15,000 nt of DNA from Actinidia chinensis (taxonomy: Eukaryota > Streptophyta > Magnoliopsida > Ericales > Actinidiaceae): positions 30,001 through 45,000 of the forward strand of contig VIGQ01000417.1 of assembly GCA_009663005.1 (NCBI GenBank), read 5' to 3'. The position numbers were made by a program, and so were the translations under genes. A model generated the notes under the pieces. That model was not told the origin of the DNA and did no database searches. It saw nothing but the letters and a program-made list of their open reading frames with translations. Shown in pieces: positions 1-9,246 of the stretch. Position 1 is the first letter of the stretch; each line of letters begins with the position of its first letter.

Positions 1-184
1 GTCCATTAACAATTTGACGGGTACAATTCCTGTGGAGTTTCAGAATCTCACCATCTTGGAGGATTTACAGCTTTTTGACAATTGCCTTCAGGGTAGAATT
101 CCACCTTTCGTAGGGTTAACAGTAACCTCTCTATCCTTGACATGTCCACCAATAATCTTGTAGGTAGCATACTTCCACGACTTG

Positions 185-205
185 AAAAAAAAAAAAAAAA
201 AAAAA
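185..205 (+). repeat. A21 homopolymer inside the LRR coding relic
   Basis: An uninterrupted run of 21 A interrupts an LRR between two recognisable stretches (…SILPRL and …ILSLGSN). It replaces a few codons normally found there and shifts frame. It may be slippage expansion of a Lys-rich codon stretch, or an assembly artefact. Confidence 0.9.
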
Positions 206-1812
206 TTTCAGAATTGATATTTTGAGCCTTGGGTCAAATAGGTTATCTGGAAACATCCCTCCTGGTCTAAAAAACGTGCAGCCCCTTATGCAGCTAATGT
301 TAGGAGATAATTTTCTTACAGGAAGCCTCCCTGTTGAGTGATCTCAACTTCACAAACCTTTCTGCTCTCGAACTATATAAGAATAGATTCTCGGGGCTGT
401 TACCTCCAGAACTAGGGCAGCTTAGGAATTAGAGAGGCTGCTCTTGTCAGATAATTATTTTGTGGGGTTTATCCCTCCTGAGATTGGACAACTGGTGCAA
501 CTTGTCATATTCAATCTCTCTTCTAACCGGCTCTCTGGGAGTATTCCTTATGAGTTGGCAATTGTACAAAGCTCCAGAGGCTGGATCTTAGCAGGAACCA
601 GTTCACTGGCTACCTTCCTAATGAATTGGTGAGCTGGTGAATTTGGAATTGCTTAAGCTCTCTGATAATATTTTCAGCGGACTCTAACCAGGCACCTTTG
701 GTGGTCTGGCCCGACTTACCGAATTGCAAATGGGGGGAAACTTTTTCTCTGGAAGTATTCCTGTTGAGCTGGGACAACTCGTGTCTCTTCAGATTGCCCT
801 TAATATCAGTCATAATGGTTTTTCTGGGACAATTCCAGAAAATCTGGGAAACTTGCAGATGCTTGAAGCTCTCTATTTGAATGACATCAGCTTTTTGGAG
901 AAATTCCAGTTTCAATTGGTGAGCTAATGAGCCTTATAGTATGCAACCTTTCTAACAATAACCTGGTGGGAACGTTACCAAACTCACCTGCTTCCAAAAG
1001 ATGGATTCTAGCAATTTCACTGGAAACTATGGATTATGTGGATTGAATGTTAGCTACTGTCATCCATTGTCTCCAAGTTGGTAAAGGAGGGTTCTTCAAA
1101 GGAGAACTTGTGAGCATATCTCTGCGGACAGTTGGATTGATGTCTTTGTTTTTTACTGTGGGTGTTTGTTGGCTTATAAAAGGCCGCCAGCCTGCATTTG
1201 TTTCACTTGAAGAACAAGTGAAACCTGAAAGGTGATAACTATTACTTCCCCAAGAAGGGTTTACATATCAGGACCTTGTGGAGTCACTGGTAATTTTTCG
1301 GAGGATGCTGTCATAGGAAAGGGCGCCTGTGGGACCGTCTACAAGGCTGTCATGGTTGATGGTAAGGTGATTGCATGTTAAAAAAGTGAAGTCTCATGGA
1401 GAAGGAGCTAGTGTTGACAGCAGCTCCAAGCTGAGATATCAACCCTCGGAAAGATCAGCCACCGGAATATTGTAAAGCTCTACGGTTTCTGCTACCGCCA
1501 GGACTCTAATGTTCTCTACAAGTATATGGCAAATGGCAGTCTAGGAGAACGACTTCATGGGAATGAGCAAACTTTTTTACTGGACTGGGACCACTCGATA
1601 CAAAATAGCTCTTGGAGCAGCAGAAGGGTTGTGCTATCTCCACTACGATTGTAAGCCCCAAATCATCCACCGTGATATAAAATCAAACAACATTTTATTG
1701 GATGAATCCCTTCAGGCCCATGTGGGAGATTTTGGATTGGCGAAATTGATTGACTTCACCTAGTCGAAATCTTTATCTGGTGTTGCTGGTTCATATGGCT
1801 ACATTGCCCCAG

Positions 1813-2051
1813 GTAAGGTCACAATTAAACCAACTTCCCTGAGTTTTCTTTTCCTTTGTTGCTAGCCAAACTCTCCTGAAACATTCTAATGTATAAAAAA
1901 AAAATCCCCCCCCCCACACCATGTCCGACTTTTTCCCTAAATAGTATATATTTTTGTTCTTTTTGTGTATCATGAGTTTAGAACTGATACATATCTCTGC
2001 AAATTTCTATGGAAAATTAGTTGTATAATAATTTCTTGTTTCTGATTTTAG
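1813..2051 (+). other. Intron inside the kinase domain of the LRR-RLK relic
   Basis: The reading frame stops at GYIAP and resumes with EYA after a GT-AG interval: donor GTAAGG directly after CCCCAG, acceptor TTTTAG. Splicing restores the Ala-Pro-Glu motif with a phase-1 junction (g|aa). The interior is T-rich, as plant introns are, and holds an A10 run followed by C-rich sequence near 1900-1920. The exon just after the acceptor carries a one-base lesion near 2060. The intron shows that this copy came from genomic DNA duplication or in-place decay, not reverse transcription. Confidence 0.85.
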
Positions 2052-3018
2052 AATACGCTACACAATGCAAGTGACAGAGAAATGCGACATCTATAGTTTT
2101 GGAGTCGTTCTACTGGAACTGGTTACTGGGAAGTTCCCAGTTCAACCCCTCGAGCAGGGAGGTGACCTGGTCAATTGTGTGAGAAGATCGATACATGCTT
2201 TGCAGTCCGATTTCAGAGATATATGACAAACGTCTGGATCTTAGTGCAAGAAAGGTGATTGAAGAGATGTCTTTGGTTCTCAAAATTGCATTATTCTGCA
2301 CCAGTACATCCCCGCTACCAGACCGACAATGAGAGAGGTCATTGCAATGATGATCGACACCAGAAAATCTGTGAGCAATCCACCGTCATCTCCAACATCT
2401 GAAACTACTCCTGAAGAAGATGATTCAAGCAGAGGTTAGAAAGTTGATCTCTCCCTCTCATAATGTACGTGAAAGTTTATGGTTTGGCCACTTTTGAGCT
2501 TGACTAGTGACAAAGCATATTTTACCAGCCTTTGTATGGTGTTTCATGAAAAATACTATTCAGTGATGGGACTAAACAAATTTGATCATGTCTTTCAATT
2601 TAAGTTGTGTAATCACTTAAAGGTTAGATTTGCTATTGATGTTGACACATTACCGGAAAGGTGTTAGCACTTACTAAGAGAAATGATCTTCTCTGTATTA
2701 AGCATAATCTCTCATCAAACCTATCGAAGCAATAATAGCATTTTTCATTACACAGTAGGAATATCAGTTAGTACACTGTAGATATATTCGTTACTAGCGC
2801 TAGGATGCCATCCTATAATCAATCACTATTACAATGTTAAGGCCGCCATCACTTCCCCACCACCAACCTACTACTACCCTTCCTATCGGTCCGGAATATG
2901 AGTGCGCTGCCACCGCTTCCACAACCACCACATTCCATCCAGGACGATGAGTAGCTTATCACCCTGATTTGTACCACTCCTAATGCCACTAGCCCTCAAT
3001 TATAGTATTACAAGTTAC

Positions 3019-3060
3019 AACTCTAACTGCCACTCCCACTTAAAACTCTTGCGCACGTGA
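3019..3060 (+). repeat. Diverged direct repeat, copy 1
   Basis: The stretch around TGCCACTCCCACTTAAAACT closely resembles 3274-3329 (TACCACTCCCACTTGAACTC). In copy 1 the motif CATGCATCATATGTGC comes about 75 bp further on, at 3131, whereas in copy 2 the equivalent CATGCATCATGTGTGC follows at once. Copy 2 thus looks like copy 1 with an internal deletion, or copy 1 like copy 2 with an insertion. Confidence 0.65.
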
Positions 3061-3273
3061 ACCATAAAACAATTATATTCACCAACCCTCTCTTGTGATT
3101 GGTTAAAACAGTGAGATAAGTCCGTTTAAACATGCATCATATGTGCAATTCTCTATTCTGTGTGCTTTAGCGGATGCATGTGCATGTAATGATATAACGG
3201 TTCTCTGTAGAGATGTTTATTGAGTAAAATAGATTTTGTAGTTGTTATAAAGCAGGCCTGGTTTAATTTCACC

Positions 3274-3329
3274 CACTCCAACTACCACTCCCACTTGAAC
3301 TCCCAAGCACATGCATCATGTGTGCCATT
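3274..3329 (+). repeat. Diverged direct repeat, copy 2
   Basis: Partner of 3019-3060 plus 3131-3147, about 255 bp downstream in the same orientation. It joins the CCACTCCCACTT core directly to CATGCATCATGTGTGC. CATGCA (RY-type) words occur here, at 3131 and at 3174-3186; in plants such words can bind B3-domain factors, but nothing here shows function. Confidence 0.65.
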
Positions 3330-4245
3330 TGCATCATTGACAGATCGAGTTGCTGACTTTTCATCAACTCATAAGATCCCTCAGGCTCAAATTTTACTTG
3401 TGCAGGCATTCTTTCTGTGGACGCTAAAATTTCATTCTATTTCAGTCTTTAGGTGATGATTCTTAAATAAAGAATATGGGAAAAAATAATAATATATTTA
3501 AATCTTTACTCGATTTATTATTGGGGTGGGGTATTTTAGTTAGAACATTTTTGAGATATATACTAGATTTCACGTGTGATATCATTTTAATCATTAGTGG
3601 GTTTTGGATTAATAAAGCAATAGAATTTGTATACATAATTGTGAAAGAGTTGAGAGTCATGCCACATATGCTGTACGAATACTTTTAAAACCCTAGGAGG
3701 CCATTCTATAGAGACTGTACAAATACCATTTTTATTTTTATTTTTAGAACTTTCTTTCCATGTTCATATTCAAAGTCCCAGTTTGGCCTAGGTGTTTTTG
3801 AGTTTTTTTCTTTTTTATTAGATTTTTTTATATTTTATTAAATTTTATAGTTTTCCGGTCACTTTTTACGAGAGAAATTTAAAAAAGTAAAAATTTTATT
3901 AACTTTGGGAAAACATTTTAGCTAATTTGTTGAGTAAAATATTTTTATATTTTCAAACCCCGTTATCAAGAAGAACCAAAATAATATAAAATTTTGAAAA
4001 GTGGTAAACAAAAACATCTTAAAAATTAAAAAAAACTAATCCAAATTCTGTACTTGGATTCTCTTTCATCTTCACCGGTTTAGATTTTTTTATTTTGGGC
4101 CACATGGAGGTAGTTATAAATATCTTACATTAAAAACGCAAAATCTAAATATTCTTGATAAATTATCATCCACTAGATAGTGAAGAAATTATTTTCTTTT
4201 CATTTTTTACATCCACTATCAAACCTCCGATCTCCTCTCTCTCTC

Positions 4246-4285
4246 CTTTTCTTTTCTTTTTACAGTGTTCAAAAGAAAAGAAAAG
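4246..4285. repeat. Perfect 15-bp inverted repeat (CTTTT/AAAAG hairpin)
   Basis: The left arm CTTTTCTTTTCTTTT (4246-4260) is the exact reverse complement of AAAAGAAAAGAAAAG (4271-4285), separated by the 10-base loop TACAGTGTTC. The arms are a polypyrimidine and a polypurine tract made of a 5-bp unit. It lies about 125 bp beyond the stop codon of the minus-strand kinase relic, so it could sit in or near that gene's 3' region. Confidence 0.85.
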
Positions 4286-4408
4286 AAAAACAAAAACCAA
4301 AATGTATCAGAAAATCAATGAAACAGTGACCAACAAAATGAGCATCTCATGAAGATTTCTAACCTTGCTTACCCTTTATGTAACAATAGGAGTTGTGGTT
4401 AGAGTTTA

Positions 4409-5740
4409 TTAAATTGTGTTTTGACACCATAATTCTTTTAAGTCTGCTATTAAAGCCCTTCCCCACCAACGCCGTCTCTTGGGTAAGAAAATGCTCCGGT
4501 CAACTGGGACTTCGCCTGCATTCACAACAAGCCGCGGACCTCTGGGGGCTTGTACGTCCGAGTAACGGCCACTTGATGCCGTAAAAAACGGGTGCGTTTA
4601 ATATACGTCGCACCCCGGAGCCACCCTAGCTCCTCCTTCGGGTACTTTCACAGCAGCTCCCAATTCAACTCCCTCGCCTCCGCCATTTCCTTCCTTATCT
4701 CCGCACCTCAAACCTCAAACTCTGGTCGACGCTATGTTGCGCAGGGTGGCATCCTTGCTCCTCCCTTAAAGCGTCGTTCCGTACAACACACTCGTACACC
4801 AGCACCCCAAACGCCCACCAGTCAAATCCGTTACCGTGACCGTTGCCCGAAACCAACTCGGCGCCAAATACTCGGGGTCCCAAGCACGACCTCGAGAACG
4901 CCGTCGTCGGCTCCGCCACAAACTCGCGACCACCTCCTCTTCCTGGTGCGGTAACCAAAGCATCCCCACCGCCGATTCCTGGTGGGCCACCTGTGAGCCC
5001 AGCTTTCCAGTTTTGGATCCCAGCGGTCGGCTTTAAAGCACAGATCAAAATAGGGACAACTAACGTGCCGTCCTCGCGCAATAAAATATTCTATGGTTTG
5101 TCAGAATCTCTGTACCGACGCCAGAGCGTGTAAGTACTCGAGCGCCACCAACACCTCCCGCGCCGAAGAATCTGACGGCGTCAACCGGTACAGTGTTACA
5201 GGGTTGTTTACGGAGCAAGGAGTGGAGGTCACCGTGAGGCAGTAGTCGATGAGGAGACATGGTAGTGAGAGACTTCGAGGTGGGCGTAGAGCGTTAGGGA
5301 GGAAGGGTGGTCGAGCAAGGGAGAGGGCTCGGCCTCGGTTTGGACGTGGGAGAGCTTTTTGGAGGTGAGAGAGTCGCGGTCGACGGACCTTGGAGGTCGA
5401 AGTTGGCGTTGGTCGTAGTTGCGGAGGCGGCAGAGGAAGACGCGGCCAAGGCTGCCGGCGCCAAGGCGGGGAGGATCTGAGATGCCGGAGATGGAGGAGC
5501 GTCGGAGGACAGGGTGGCCCCGCCTTGATGGCCGACCGTGCGGTTCGGGTGTCGGTGGGGGTCGGAGGTGGACGGCGGAGGAGGTAGTGGCGGTGGTGGA
5601 GGAGGTGCGTGGAGAGGCGGGACTCGTGAGCTTAGGGTGAGGCTGCCTGTGGCGAGGCTAATCCGCGCGGAGTTGGGGAGGTGGAGCTGGTGAAGCTGAG
5701 ATCGAGGTCGAGTCGGCGGGTTAGAAATTTTCCTCTCCAT
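4409..5740 (-). pseudogene. AGC-VIII protein kinase pseudogene, WAG1/WAG2-like
   Basis: WAG kinases are Ser/Thr kinases of the PINOID group that phosphorylate PIN auxin carriers. Read on the minus strand across changing frames: an N-terminal DLDLSFTSS block (about 5710), SLTLS, a Gly loop GAGSLGRVFLCRLRNYD (about 5467-5420), SKKLSHVQTEAE, CPHGDLHSLLRKQP-like text (about 5240-5200), EVLVALEYLHAL, catalytic YRD (about 5114-5106), LLREDG, an activation segment with AEPTTAFSRSCLG, GNGHGNG and DWWAFGVLVYE (about 4823), LRNIAS, IKR, YKPPEVRGL, and a basic C-terminus PKRRRWWGRAL ending at TAA 4411-4409. ATG 5740-5738 begins an acidic start, as expected. The 1,332-bp span equals about 444 codons, close to full length, without introns. 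Breaks: Glu of the KPEN motif replaced by TAG (5093-5091), the metal-binding DFD read as YFD (5052-5050), TGA near 4650, and many one-base indels. The assignment to WAG rather than another AGC3 member rests on recall. Confidence 0.88.
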
Positions 5741-5790
5741 TATTAGAGGGAGGGTTAGTTATGGAGAAAGCAATGGATGGTGAAGGGTTT

Positions 5791-5800
5791 GCTTATAAAG
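5791..5800 (-). promoter_or_regulatory. TATA-like box upstream of the WAG-like relic
   Basis: The minus strand reads CTTTATAAGC, ending about 50 bases before the ATG at 5740. A TSS about 30 bases downstream would leave a very short leader. Position and composition fit a plant TATA box, but transcription is not shown. Confidence 0.45.
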
Positions 5801-5808
5801 ATCTACTG

Positions 5809-5846
5809 GAGAGAGAGCGAGAGAGAGAGAGAGAGAGAGAGAGAGG
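5809..5846. repeat. (GA)n microsatellite
   Basis: A GA dinucleotide tract of about 38 bases has one C interruption at 5818. On the minus strand it is a CT tract just upstream of the TATA-like box of the kinase relic, a position where GA/CT repeats are common in plant core promoters. Confidence 0.92.
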
Positions 5847-6738
5847 TAATTAGGTGTGGGGTGATCAAATGAGCAGCTCTGTTGCACTAAAAATAGAGGT
5901 GGAAATTAGGGGAGGGAGGAGAGAATGAAGTAGAAAAAGGGATGGTTCTGAGAATTAAAGCCGCAGCTGGCGAAGAAGGGTGTGAGAAGCCGCGTAAACG
6001 TTTTTTTTTTTTTAAAAAAAATATGCATTGGGTGCTGCGGAATGGCGAGGAGAGTCAAAATGACGCAAGGGGCAGCGAATGATGCTGTACTGGGGCTGTG
6101 AACAGGTTTGTTTCGACGTTTGATTCGAATTCGGGCCTATAGATAGACTCCGTAACTAACGACTACTACTACCGCAGCTTTTCTTATGCGCAGTTATTCT
6201 ATTGAAAAAAATGCTTTCTATATTTGCAGTATTAATTGGGACTGCTTGACTACTTTTTGTTTTTCCTGGTTAGGATTGAGTAATTAAACCCAAGAGTCAA
6301 TTGTATCTGTATAGTTTTGAAACATGTTACTTCACTACTTTTTCATCCACGTAGAGACTGAGTGTAAATTAAACCAAGGGGTTTCTCCGATAGTGATTTG
6401 AAACGAGGGAGAGGAAATAGTGCCTCATTCTAATGTTGCAATACGAATACTCACAAAACTTATAAACCACATTGATGTTAACAAAACAATGGTAGTAACT
6501 ATATATAAATCACAATTATGTTGAATTTCAAACCATCTCTCGCTATTACGGGTTTATTAAAATCAATTTGAGTGATCCCAATCCCAACGGCTCAGATGTC
6601 GTCAAATTAGTTTTTCGCGCTTAAAAAGATCACTTCATTCTCTCTCCCCCATCAAGTTCAGTCTAGTCCAATCAGAACTGTAACTCTCTCTCTTCCCATT
6701 GTCATTTTCAGAATTCAACTTTGATATATTTTGTAAGA
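5847..6738. other. Upstream region of the WAG-like relic, no gene seen
   Basis: This is the sequence upstream of the minus-strand kinase relic. It contains a T13 followed by A8 near 6002-6020 and purine-rich GGAGAG patches at 5900-5930. The AT content rises sharply after about 6200. No coding similarity was recognised on either strand. Confidence 0.5.
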
Positions 6739-7157
6739 CCACTTTATTTTTTTTATTTATTTTTTTTAATACCCCAATTACCCCTTCATTCTTCTTTTTT
6801 TGATTACTTGTATTTCTTGATTTTTATACCTAAAAACAATTATCATAAAATTTTATTAATTTCTTTTACTTCCACCTTATGTTTTATAAAAAAAAAATAT
6901 GAATCAAATTTTAATTATATTGTTTAAAAATTTCGGTGGAGTGGGTGTGATAGTTCTATAGGTTATTTGTTTAATGCGTGTTTTTTTTTAATACCCTGAT
7001 TCTTTTTTTTTTTTTACTTTCACTGCTTAATTTTTATATAAAAAAAATTATAAAAAATATATATTATTTGGTTTAGCGAGATATGAGTAGACTTATTTCT
7101 ATGTAATGTTGAATTAACTATGTATTGATATACGTTAAAAGTTATCATTTTTTTTAT

Positions 7158-7194
<37 letters not shown>

Positions 7195-7314
7195 ATTAAT
7201 TTTCAAGAATAAGTTTAAAATAACGAATAACATATAACTATAAACCCATCAAAATTTTAAGAAAGATATTAAAAATTTTGATCCATATTTTTTTTATTTT
7301 AGAAAAGCATTGAG

Positions 7315-7368
<54 letters not shown>

Positions 7369-7450
7369 TAGAAGTGAAAGTAAAAAAAAAAACAAGAATT
7401 AAAGGATATTAAAAAAAAATAAAGGGGTATTAAAAAAAAAAATAAAATGG
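6739..7450. mobile_element. AT-rich foldback/MITE-like element with ~190-bp inverted arms
   Basis: The left arm (about 6739-6925) and the reverse complement of the right arm (about 7255-7450) align along nearly their whole length. Shared landmarks in order are CCAYTTTATTTTTTTT, TTAATACCCC, a TTTTTATA block, ATAAAATTTTAT, TACTYCCACCT and an ATATG(G)ATCAAA block. A third partial copy in left-arm orientation sits at about 6978-7060 (TTAATACCCTGATTC, TACTTTCACT, TTTTTATATAAAAAAAATTA). No transposase-like coding is visible, so it would be non-autonomous. Exact ends and target-site duplication were not resolved. The low complexity exaggerates similarity, but the shared non-AT words (TACCCC, CCCACCT) support real homology. 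Confidence 0.65.
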
Positions 7451-8004
7451 TGAATGACAAATTGTTAATTTGAGTAAGAATTGAGGGTAAAAATTAAATG
7501 TCAAAAAAAATATCACATCAAGGGGGTGGGTTTGTCAAGGGTGGAAAAAATTAACTCTCTTAATATTAGTTTTTGTTTTAATAGTTATTAGATTAATTAG
7601 TTTTCTGAGAAAGTAATGAGAACTAACTTATTTGTGATTATTTTTATTTTTATTTTTATTTGTAATTTTTATTTTATTTATGTCTCTGCGTAAAGAGTCA
7701 TCAAAATTGATGAAAATATGGATTGTTTTTTGTATAATCGCCGTGAACACAGACAATTACTAGTATGTCATAAGGTGTATATTTTAAAACGCATCTGATG
7801 TGATCAGACAAATACCAATATTGATTAACTAAAAAATAAATAATTCAACAAGCAATTTGAAAAAATAAAAAAAGTGGACCCACACATTGTGCCAAATTGC
7901 CAACTGTTCTTATGGGCAGGACCGTTAATAATCACTGCAGTTCTGACTTTCTCCTTATAAATGCAGGGGAAAAGAGGGTTTTTCTTTCAAAAATCAAGGT
8001 CGAT
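7451..8004. other. AT-rich spacer, nothing identified
   Basis: Sequence between the two transposon-like elements. It contains a repeated TTTTTATTTTTA stretch at about 7638-7680. No coding, RNA or further repeat structure was recognised. Confidence 0.5.
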
Positions 8005-8007
8005 TAA
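8005..8007. repeat. Putative target-site duplication TAA, left
   Basis: TAA immediately precedes the left terminal inverted repeat and is matched by TAA at 9247-9249 after the right one. Three matching bases alone are weak evidence; the combination with the terminal repeats supports it. Confidence 0.65.
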
Positions 8008-8594
8008 GATCATCTCCAACCGTTTCCCAATTTTTTTATTTTTGGTTAGAAACAAATAAGATAAAACACTTTAGCTATAATGATATTTTCCTTATTCTTT
8101 TTTTTCATAATTTGAATTTAGAGGCATGGTGGTAGTTGATCTCCAATGATTTTCTCCATTTCCATTTTTTGTTCATTTAGTCTCCAAAGGTATTCCCCAT
8201 TCCTCCATTTTTTTGAATTTAAAAAAAAAAATAGTTTTGGTCTCTAATGGTATTCCCCATTTTCCATTACCCCATTTCTCCATTTCTATTTCTTGATTTG
8301 GGATGGAGTTTTATTGTTCCAAAATTCAATAATTAAAATAAAAATTTCAAACCCAACTTATTTATATTGATGTTGGAAATAATGAATAATTATTTTTAAA
8401 AGAATATAGCATAAAACATAACTTAACTTAAAAATATTTAATTATAATAAAATATACATAAAACAAGATTTATATAAAAACTTGCCACTATTAAACAAAA
8501 TATTGAAAAACAAAATAATCTCAAACGACTACAAAGCATCTCATTCTTCATTATCTATCCGCACGTGATCCCTAAATGCAAAATCAATCTTCGT

Positions 8595-8678
8595 CTAGCT
8601 CATTATTTTTCGGATAAAAATTCAAACCTAATATTATTGTCAATAATAAACAGACACGTGTCTCTACTAACTAAATTG
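8595..8678 (+). repeat. Internal direct repeat of the Harbinger-like element, copy 1
   Basis: It runs from TAGCTCATTATTTTTCGGAT through ATTCAAAC, CAATAATAA, CAGACACGTGTCTCT and AAATTG. The same ordered landmarks appear in 8725-8806. This copy contains the perfect palindrome GACACGTGTC, which includes a CACGTG G-box. Confidence 0.7.
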
Positions 8679-8724
8679 TTATCTTGTGTGAATTCTTGGA
8701 GGGATCTAAGTGCTTATTTCATCG

Positions 8725-8806
8725 GTAGCTTTATCCGATAAAAAATTCAAACATGTCATCTTGCGTGTCCAATAATAATCAGATACATATCTCTTATCAA
8801 ATTAAT
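8725..8806 (+). repeat. Internal direct repeat of the Harbinger-like element, copy 2
   Basis: Landmarks TAGCTTTATCCGATAAAAAA, ATTCAAAC, CCAATAATAATCAGATAC, ATCTCTTATC and AAATTAATTG mirror copy 1, 130 bp upstream. Here the G-box palindrome has decayed to ATACATATC. Confidence 0.7.
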
Positions 8807-9246
8807 TGGAACTTCAAAATATTATTTCTGAATACATAAATAAATTCAACTCCATTATAACCGACTTGTTACTATTGATTTTATATCTATAATAATTATA
8901 AAAGAATAAAAATCAACTAAAAACATAAATTATATATAATATATTATATATAGTCATAACATAATATAAAAAGAAAAATAGAAAATATTGCAAATGAACT
9001 ATTAATTTCATCTCTTAATTAGTATTTTTATTTTGGGCCCACACTAATTAAAAAAAATGCTTTTCCCAATTTTTCTTCAATCCTCCATTTTTTCTTCCAA
9101 ATTGGAGGAAGAAATGGGGGAAAAATGGTTGGAGATAAAAAAAAATCCCATTTATTTCCCGGTGAAGAAAATAGAGGAATGGTTGGAGATAAAAACATAA
9201 AAAAATAAGATCAAAAATGAGGGAATGGGGAACGTTGGAGATGGCC

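Larger units (their letters stand above)
1..2439 (+). pseudogene. LRR receptor-like kinase pseudogene (At1g17230-like), 5' truncated by window
   Basis: The family comprises plasma-membrane receptor kinases with an extracellular LRR domain, one membrane helix and a cytosolic Ser/Thr kinase. LRR blocks run from 2 to about 1000 in changing frames (for example LQLFDN, ILSLGSNRLSGNIP, IPPEIGQLVQL, ALNISHNGFSGTIPENLG). A Cys-containing cap follows at about 1000-1075, then a membrane helix (VGLMSLFFTVGVCWLI, about 1131-1180). The kinase shows a Gly loop (GKGACGTVYKA, about 1317-1349), [11 protein letters not shown] (about 1670-1692), GDFGLAK (about 1727-1746) and GYIAP/EY across an intron; the tail ends at TAG 2437-2439. 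The order and wording match my memory of Arabidopsis At1g17230. Breaks include frameshifts near 115, 340, 430, 570, 905, 1000, 1250, 1370 (one extra T before VKK), 1415, 1590, 2065, 2200 and 2310, a TAA near 685, and TAG for an expected Tyr near 1762. The N-terminus lies outside the window. The retained intron means it is not a processed copy. Confidence 0.9.
2440..4408. other. Spacer between two convergent kinase relics, no gene seen
   Basis: This AT-rich sequence lies between the stop of the LRR-RLK relic and the stop of the minus-strand kinase relic. Short ORFs here (for example 3220-3456 and 3476-3688) show no recognisable domain and have the composition of random AT-rich DNA. A more GC-balanced patch at 2840-3000 with repeated ccaccacc and cac triplets is unassigned. 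A diverged repeat and a hairpin within the spacer are listed separately. Confidence 0.6.
8008..9246. mobile_element. PIF/Harbinger-like non-autonomous element, TAA target site
   Basis: The left end GATCATCTCCAACCGTTTCC and the reverse complement of the right end, GGCCATCTCCAACGTTCCCC, form imperfect terminal inverted repeats sharing CATCTCCAAC. TAA flanks both ends (8005-8007 and 9247-9249), matching the 3-bp TWA target duplication typical of PIF/Harbinger elements. GTTGGAGAT recurs near the right end (about 9129, 9182 and 9234), and related CTCCAA words plus ATTCCCCATT repeats occur near the left end (about 8139, 8180, 8200 and 8255), giving iterated subterminal repeats. The 1,239-bp interior is AT-rich with no recognisable transposase. 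It holds an internal duplication, listed separately. Confidence 0.78.

Noticed and set aside
444..927. Short LRR peptides as small secreted LRR proteins
   Set aside because: They are pieces of one receptor kinase; neighbouring frames continue the same LRR series and lead into the kinase domain.
3463..3688. Overlapping ORFs on both strands in the spacer
   Set aside because: AT-rich random frames with no domain or codon signal.
4592..4954. 120-residue plus-strand ORF
   Set aside because: It is antisense to the WAG-like kinase relic; the minus strand explains the GC-rich coding character and the plus-strand product shows no domain.
5294..5740. 148-residue minus-strand Pro/Ser/Ala-rich ORF as a separate gene
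   Set aside because: It starts at the true kinase ATG but runs out of frame after a few codons; shifting frame gives DLDLSFTSS and the Gly loop, so it is a frameshift product of the relic.
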